Source: Purshia tridentata | Lineage: Eukaryota > Streptophyta > Magnoliopsida > Rosales > Rosaceae | Assembly (NCBI GenBank): GCA_003254885.1 | Contig: QANT01001807.1 | Span: 1-64,000, forward strand | Length of the DNA stretch: 64,000 nucleotides | Direction: 5' to 3' | Shown: in pieces, positions 61,053 through 64,000 of the stretch | How the letters are laid out: every line of letters starts with the position of its first letter | How positions within the stretch are numbered: the first letter of the stretch is position 1 | The notes under the pieces: model-generated | Told to the model about the DNA's origin: nothing | Database searches by the model: none | What the model saw: the letters and a program-made list of their open reading frames with translations, nothing else | Made by a program: the position numbers and the translations under genes

Positions 61053-61078
61053 GGACTTTTGGGTGGTGCCAAAGGTCA
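61053..61078 (-). promoter_or_regulatory. Nitrate-responsive cis element (NRE-like) of the nitrite reductase promoter
   Basis: On the minus strand, 159 bp upstream of the NIR ATG, TGACCTTT is followed by ten bases and then AAAAGTCC. The NRE described in plant NIR promoters is TGACcCTT-N10-AAGagtcc. Each half matches at seven of eight positions and the spacing is exact. NLP transcription factors bind this element and drive nitrate induction. Confidence 0.72.
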
Positions 61079-61841
61079 TCTTTGTTAATTTTATTATTTT
61101 GGTTTTTGTTTTGTCCTACATTGGAGAACTTGGAGTAACGTGGGGCCTCTCCAGCATGTGGCATGTTATGCATACGTGTTTCGGAAAAGGAAAGCTCGCA
61201 AGCTCCCAGAGGTTGCCCAGACAAGACAACTATAACTGCTTCCATTGGACAACTAGCTCTGTACTTGCTACTATGGAGATGAAGATGCAAAGAAACTCAA
61301 TGTCTGGTTGCTCATGAACCATAATTCTTCGTGGTTCAACTTTTCATAGCTCGTTAGCTCACTGTCATTTCTCTTCATTAGCTCCCAATCGTTTTTGCCC
61401 CTTACACACGCACCATCTTTAATTGTGGTACCGTGTAGCAATTAGCATTATCATCTCAATACAATAACATTGGCTGGTTCTTTATAGAGCTTGAATTTTT
61501 CAAATATATATAAAATTTTTTGGCTAATTACAAAATATTCCTTTCAAGTTTATTGTTATTTTTAATTTTTGTGATAAGGATTCAAATGTTTCAATGTGGT
61601 ACATATATATTTTAATTTACCTTAATGTACTACATTATCACTTTTGGATTAAGTTTGACAAATTATCGTTTTAAACCTAAAAACTGACAAACCAGTATTT
61701 AAAAAAGAATTCAAAATGTACTATCGGACATTTAAAAATGACCACTGAGCGCTCAAAATTGAGTATGCGTAAAAAAATAAACTTAAAAAATCAAATATTA
61801 TATAACATGAAATAATTACAAATTTAGTTAAATTTAAAATA

Positions 61842-62642
61842 GAAATTTAGGATTAAATACCAAGTTTCAATACTTTTTTAGAAAATCAGTTTTGCTCATA
61901 ATTTTTAGGTTTAGCTACTAACTAATGAACTTGATTTTTAGAATAGGTCACAAATATACAGCTCATTTGTTTTGGGCTTTATTTGTTTGACAAATTTGCC
62001 CTTCTATTGTTCTTTGGCCCACATATGATGGGTCTTAGATAAAATTTATAAAGNTTAGATAAAATTTATAAAGTTTTAATAAAATTATCATTAATACTTT
62101 TATATTGTCTTAGAAATTAGTTAATATAGTCTCAACTTCAGTTTTAGTTGTGACTATACGACACTCAACTTCAAATTCAGTTGTGACTGAATGACAGTCA
62201 TAGCTAAATTGCGATACAGTCATAGTTAGGTTGTGACTGAATTGAAATTTTTTTTTTAAGAGAAATTGTATTACAATATAGTATAAATAGAGGTCAAAAC
62301 AATACTTTTATTCAAAGTAATACTTAGTATAGTGGTGGAGTTGTCTTTTTTAACATACCAAAACAATCACAACTAAATTGTAAGACAGTCACAGTTAAAA
62401 TGTGATTGGATTGATTTTTTTTAGTTTTAATACAATATAGTATAAATTAATGTAATAGTATGGATGTAATATAAATATATATATTATTGTAGTGGCATGT
62501 GATGTAATATTTGTGAATTATACTGTCCTTTACTATATTATTATGTTTGACTTTTCAACTAATACCTAATCTAAAATGCTGTTAAATTTTGGTACCTGAA
62601 TTAAAAAATTATTAAAATTTGGTGTTTAAAGTCAATTAACCT
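61842..62642. repeat. ~800-bp dispersed repeat, copy B
   Basis: Same family and orientation as 37948-38756, from ATAGAAATTTAGGATTAAAT to GTCAATTAACCTTT. It also contains TATAAATAGAGG (about 62282) and inverted TGTGACTG motifs. A 20-base block, TTAGATAAAATTTATAAAG, is present on both sides of the N at 62054, while copy A has it once, so this part may be an assembly artefact. The (TA) run of copy A is much shorter here. Confidence 0.85.
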
Positions 62643-64000
62643 TTTTCTTAATTGGATGAATAAATGCTTTATAGTTTTTCTTACACTTTAAGCACTTTTT
62701 TATTCGTTGCCTATGTTGGGGTTAAGGCTTTTCTTCTGTCTTCTTTTGTTATTTGGGTTCTCAACTTAAACCTATCAGTTTTTTTGTTTGTTTTATTTCG
62801 TTCGTTATATGGTTTTTTGTTTATCTTTCTTCTTGCCTTTCTATATTTGGGTTTATGTAATATAACCATTAAATAAGAGCTTATACTGACTCTGTTTTCT
62901 TAGTGGCTGAACATACTAATAACTATTTTAATAAATAAGTTTTAATTCAATACTACTAACCAAACCAGATGAACATCCTAACAATAGAGATATTGTTTAT
63001 ATTCAGTTAAATAACTATTTTCGTTTATGTTTATTACATTGAGTCTATGAGATAGAAAATGAATTAGGATTTCCCTATTGAATCAAGTCATTTACTTTGA
63101 TTTTTAAGTTAGTTTATCAATGTCACTTTATTTTTTGGTTTCATTTTTCTCTGCTTTGATCAAAGTATTGAGATTACATGTTTTATATCTATGTTTATTT
63201 TTTTGGTGTTTCTTTTAGTAATTCAAGTTTTGTTATGTGTAGGTTGTGTTCTGTTATTTTTCCTAGTATATTGGTTCGCTTACTGTTACTTTGAAGTGGT
63301 TTAAGGTAATTTTTTTATTCATTGCCTTTTTTTGTATTTTGTTTTTACTGGCTTTTTACTTACTTATAAAACATACACTAATGCCTGTGTACCTGATAAA
63401 ATATATTTTCTATTTTTTATCATTTCATGTTTATTTTCTGGATATTTTATCCTATTCAGTGGGGGGTAAATTGTTTTTAAATATCTTTGAATCATTTTTT
63501 TTTAGCATTTCTTACCTAATTAGAGAAAATTTGATTAAAAAATGTTTTTGTCTAGCTGTTGATCACAATTGTTGCTCCAATCTTTTTTATATGCTAAGAA
63601 AATGGTAAGATGTTCTTTAATATATTTTAATCGTTTTTTGTTTACCATTTTCTATTGAATTATTGCCAAATTGGTTTCTATCTCAGAGATAAGTGCTTTC
63701 TTTTTTTTTCTTTTTTTTCTCTAGTATTGTTGCTTTTTGCTGTTTGTGTTTGTGCTCCTTTTTTCACCATTTTTGATTAGTTTGGGTTTGTATCTCTTCT
63801 TCCATCTCATTGAGTTTGTATTTTTTCGTGTGCTCGCATCTCTTTCATTTTATGTATGTGCAATATCTTTATGTCTGTGAAACCTTAAATTTCTCGAGTG
63901 TTTTTTTTTTCTTTTTGACTCTGGTGCTTCAAAGTTTACTACCAATATAATAAACCAAAATCATCATTTCAACAATAAAAATTACAAAAAATAAAAGCTT
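62643..64000. other. T-rich non-coding end of the window
   Basis: The plus strand is strongly T-rich over more than 1 kb. Open frames at 62664-62876 and 63291-63608 are strings of Phe, Leu, Tyr and Val that follow from the base skew rather than from a gene. No repeat boundary or domain was seen. Confidence 0.5.

Noticed and set aside
62664-63608. Hydrophobic open frames resembling small membrane proteins
   Set aside because: They follow from the T-rich base skew and have no conserved motif or supporting splice or promoter context.

Overview
The window is nuclear DNA from a flowering plant. It is AT-rich, with long AT-rich intergenic stretches. Its genes carry GT-AG introns, it has eukaryotic tRNA genes, and it encodes chloroplast and mitochondrial precursor proteins typical of plants. 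Protein sequences and gene order point to a eudicot, probably a woody rosid; the species was not determined. Thirteen protein-coding genes and two tRNA genes could be supported. For eleven of the protein genes a full exon chain was traced whose coding length is a multiple of three and whose protein length fits the family; the pentatricopeptide gene is a single exon with an inferred start, and the PI-PLC-like gene is incomplete.

Layout from left to right: the 5' exons of a PI-PLC X-domain protein (-, 958-1518); a SPARK-domain receptor-like kinase (+, 5074-11205); a NYN/LOTUS putative RNase (-, 12862-14442); an m3-type plastid thioredoxin (-, 18096-19265); tRNA-Arg(TCT) (-, 19493-19565); the beta subunit of 3-methylcrotonyl-CoA carboxylase (-, 19998-24227), head-to-head with a chloroplast DJ-1 homolog (+, 24751-28013); tRNA-Glu(CTC) (-, 28734-28806); an ABF/AREB bZIP factor (-, 30763-33323); a large repeat-rich gap (about 34.6-41.0 kb); a DYW-type PPR protein (+, 41614-44091); a DUF1685 protein (+, 44886-45359); a COR27/COR28-type clock and cold regulator (+, 47283-51003); an alpha-1,3-fucosyltransferase (+, 52865-57741); and ferredoxin-nitrite reductase (-, 58329-60894). 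From 61 kb onward I see only repeats and T-rich non-coding DNA.

The genes are not an operon or a pathway cluster. They belong to plastid redox and nitrogen metabolism, leucine breakdown, ABA and cold/clock signalling, organelle RNA editing and N-glycan processing. The most informative feature is gene order. From memory of Arabidopsis locus numbers, read right to left, COR28, DUF1685, PPR, ABF, DJ1C and MCCB match At4g33980-At4g34030. FUT, ABF, RLK and PLC match At3g19280-19310 and At1g49710-49740. NYN, TRXM3 and NiR match At2g15560-15620. The window therefore looks like one unfractionated ancestral segment whose parts are scattered over several duplicated segments in Arabidopsis.

Intergenic and intronic DNA holds several small non-autonomous DNA transposons with readable target-site duplications: a PIF/Harbinger (Tourist-like) MITE in a kinase intron, two copies of one Mutator-like MITE family, a GC-rich hAT MITE, and a 111-bp foldback element with 42-bp perfect arms in a COR28 intron. 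There are also a SINE-like insertion, two LINE RNase H relics, a pair of ~800-bp repeats 24 kb apart, and local tandem duplications. Three single N characters mark probable assembly joins. I found no retrovirus-like, LTR or capsid-bearing element, no CRISPR array, and no convincing novel gene system.
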